Positions 11,618 to 12,980 of a stretch of DNA of 12,980 nucleotides are shown piece after piece. Made by a program: the position numbers and the translations under genes. This DNA is from Baffinella frigidus (Eukaryota; Cryptophyceae; Cryptomonadales; Baffinellaceae). The stretch's first letter is position 1. Each line of letters begins with the position of its first letter. Under the pieces are notes generated by a model. The model was not told the origin of the DNA. It ran no database searches and saw only the letters and a list, made by a program, of their open reading frames with translations. The stretch lies in NCBI GenBank assembly GCA_026770585.1, contig MU646802.1, positions 58,431 to 71,410 of the forward strand, read 5' to 3'.

Positions 11618-12664
11618 GGAGAAAGAGCGAGAGAGAAGCGCCTCTGCCGCACTGCGCGGATCGCCACGAATGCTACCACCACTGCATCATCCAGAGAGAG
11701 CGCGTTAGCGGCAGCGAGAGAGAGCGAGAGAGAGCGAGAGAGAGCGAGAGAGAGCGAGAGAGAAAGAGAGAGAGAAAGCGTTGGAGGGAGCGAGAGAGAG
11801 CGAGAGAGATAGCGCGCGAGAGAGAGAGCCTGCGCGCGAGAGAGAGAGAGAGAGAGAGCGCGCGCGAGAGAGCGAGAGAAGGAGAGAGAGAGAGAGCGCG
11901 AGAAAGAGCGAGAGAGAGCGAGCGGGAGAGAGAGAGAGAGCGCGCGCGAGAGAGCGAGAGAGAGAGCGAGAGACCTCTGATTGAGCGAGAGAGAGAGAGA
12001 GAGAGACCTTAATTGCGACACGACCGCCGTGTATGCCCCCATTCAGAGACTGGGTCAGAGCAGGATCACAGCGTTACAGGCAGGAACAAGTGCATGGTGG
12101 GAGGCGAGACTGCAAGGCGAGGACGTATACGATATCCAGCTCTGTCCTAGTTCAATTTGGACTCGTGGATGTTTCAGCTCCCCCACAATTTTATTGGTAA
12201 ATTTCATGGTGGGGGGTCAAAATTTACCTGTGAAATTTCGGGGGGGGGCGAAATGTCTACGAGCCCAAATTTAACTGGGACATAGCTAGGATATGTGCCA
12301 CGGTCCCACATGCTACAGGGAACGCGCCATGACTGTGCGGGAATCGATCGACGCATCATTCCAGCCCTGGACCGCACGTGGTTCGCCACGCAGGACTGGA
12401 GGGGGGGGTATTCAAAAGTCATTTCTTTAGGGACAATGGTATTCAAAAGTCAATTTTTAGCAGGAAACGGCTCCAAGAACGACCTAATGGCTCCAAGTAC
12501 GACCCTGGAATACCCTACCCAACAGCCTGGTGCGGGGGACGCTCGCCTGCAACAGCGGCGATCGAGACAGCAAAGATCTGGAGCTGCGGTGACTGGCCCG
12601 CGTCCTTGAGGTTGCGAGCCTCGCATGCCTTGCCGAATGCGTGCGAGAACGCCGCATCGCCTCC
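11264..12664 (-). CDS. Partial membrane protein, last two exons (transmembrane helix and tail)
   Basis: Complement join of 12547-12664 and 11264-11442, giving 98 residues plus TGA; the 5' part lies beyond the window. The upstream exon starts after gcacacag and reads GGDAAFSHAFGKACEARN, then QSPQLQIFAVSIAAVA. The downstream exon starts after a (CT)n tract and cag and reads VVAFVAIRAVRQRRFRLNLA, then MDNFGTKDAMDSDDDFGSPR and the end SEEEHDTDRHWAQ. Joined, residues 28-47 form one hydrophobic helix followed by a basic stop-transfer patch and an acidic Ser-rich tail, as in a single-pass membrane protein with its C-terminus in the cytosol. The phase-1 junction fits a GC donor (GCAG|gcgagc). A GT donor six bases later is also in phase but gives a polar break in the helix. 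I do not recognise the family. Confidence 0.55.
11446..11638 (+). repeat. GA/GC-rich microsatellite, first block
   Basis: (GA)n interspersed with GAGAGC units between the terminal exon and its partial copy. Open frames across it are Arg/Glu or Ser/Leu repeats and are not genes. Confidence 0.92.
11639..11690 (-). repeat. Partial duplicate of the terminal exon with its acceptor AG
   Basis: 51 bp (AAGCGCCTCTGCCGCACTGC onward to CACCACTGC) identical to 11394-11445. It contains the splice acceptor and the first 16 codons of the exon, then passes into microsatellite. Used as an exon it would append a long Ser/Leu repeat tail. Confidence 0.85.
11691..12006 (+). repeat. GA/GC-rich microsatellite, second block
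   Basis: More than 300 bp of GAGAGAGC-type units. It lies within the 1104-nt last intron of the minus-strand membrane protein gene. Confidence 0.92.
12007..12407. other. Intronic stretch of the minus-strand gene, nothing recognised
   Basis: About 400 bp. I looked for a further minus-strand exon and found stops in all frames over most of it. A pair of related AAATTT-containing blocks occurs near 12196-12250. Confidence 0.45.
12408..12516 (-). repeat. Dispersed repeat DR3, copy 2 (inverted)
   Basis: The reverse complement reads TTCTTGGAGCCGTTTCCTGC, then TAAAAATTGACTTTTGAATA, matching 10468-10577. It lies close to the donor end of the last intron of the membrane protein gene. Confidence 0.72.
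12547..12664 (-). CDS. Penultimate exon: ectodomain end and first half of transmembrane helix
   Basis: 118 nt, entered in phase 0 after ggcacacag and leaving in phase 1. Encodes GGDAAFSHAFGKACEARN, LKDAG and QSPQLQIFAVSIAAVA. The frame continues only 13 codons past the donor before a TAG, which supports splicing. An A/T-rich intron lies upstream. Confidence 0.52.
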
Positions 12665-12910
12665 CTGTGTGCCGCGAAATCAATCCTGGAAAATGTATTT
12701 TTCTTCTAAAAACTGGCAATGAAAATTACTACCCAACGGGTCACGTCCGAAGCAATTGTGTAGCAATTTTTGCGCAGAGTTTTTAAAAGAAAAATACTTG
12801 TTCCCGGAAAAAAATGGCTGAGGCCACAGCCGTGGTCTGAGCCGCTTCACCCGCAATGATAGATTTATGGTGTGGGGGTTGGGGTTGAGGTTTCAGTGTC
12901 GGAACCGTGC
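12665..12910. other. A/T-richer stretch, probably an intron of the minus-strand gene
   Basis: No frame here resembles the adjacent exon. It is noticeably A/T-rich with A and T runs, and ends against a microsatellite. Confidence 0.4.
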
Positions 12911-12938
12911 AGACAGAGAGATAGATATATATATATAT

Positions 12939-12980
<42 letters not shown>
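12911..12980 (+). repeat. TA and GA microsatellite at the right edge
   Basis: A short (TA)n passes into (GA)n that runs to the end of the window, so its full length is unknown. Confidence 0.92.

Noticed and set aside
11112-12042. Long Ser/Leu and Arg/Glu repeat open frames on both strands
   Set aside because: They are translations of GA/CT microsatellite, open on both strands only because GA repeats contain no stops.
12007-12160. A further exon between the two membrane-protein exons
   Set aside because: Every frame has stops. The only candidate (ending AATTAAG before GTCTCT) does not fit the phase required at 11442.

Overview
The window looks like nuclear DNA of a GC-rich protist or alga. 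Coding stretches are interrupted by GT-AG introns whose phases match, an intron carries a CCCTAAA-type (plant/alveolate/algal-type) telomere-like array, and there are short palindromic transposon relatives and long GA/CT microsatellites. There is no bacterial-style gene packing, no ribosome binding sites, and no rRNA or tRNA that I can see. I cannot name the species.

Layout. (1) Positions 1-1150, minus strand: a long open frame running off the left edge. It encodes a low-complexity Pro/Ser/Ala/Gly-rich protein and diverges from the next gene across a 136-bp shared upstream region. (2) Positions 1287-8719, plus strand: the main object, a gene I reconstruct as 11 exons encoding 952 residues. 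All ten introns have compatible phases in the order 0,0,2,0,0,2,0,2,0,2. The product starts with a degenerate RING-like Cys cluster. Four tandem exon units follow, each contributing two SAP/HeH-like helix-extension-helix motifs, about eight in all. It ends in an unrecognised C-terminal region with a basic patch and an acidic tail. Units 1 and 2 carry an extra intron that units 3 and 4 lack. (3) Positions 8720-11024: the 3' UTR and intergenic DNA, crowded with foldback elements. (4) Positions 11264-12664, minus strand: the last two exons of another gene. Spliced, they encode a transmembrane helix and an acidic cytoplasmic tail. The last exon sits between a CT tract and a GA tract of about 550 bp.

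Mobile DNA. A palindromic family of about 121 bp (called PAL1 here) is present ten times plus one solo end: five copies in introns of the main gene, one in its 3' UTR, four downstream. One copy is inserted into the terminal repeat of another, which shows directly that the target is TA. A second family (PAL2, about 104 bp) occurs twice. Two further foldbacks and a third dispersed repeat are present once and twice respectively.

How the parts fit. The main protein looks like a nuclear nucleic-acid or chromatin-associated factor built by serial exon-unit duplication. This is inference from motif resemblance, not from a database search. The divergent neighbour could share its promoter. Introns of the duplicated units are themselves recognisably paralogous, and foldback insertions made them grow.
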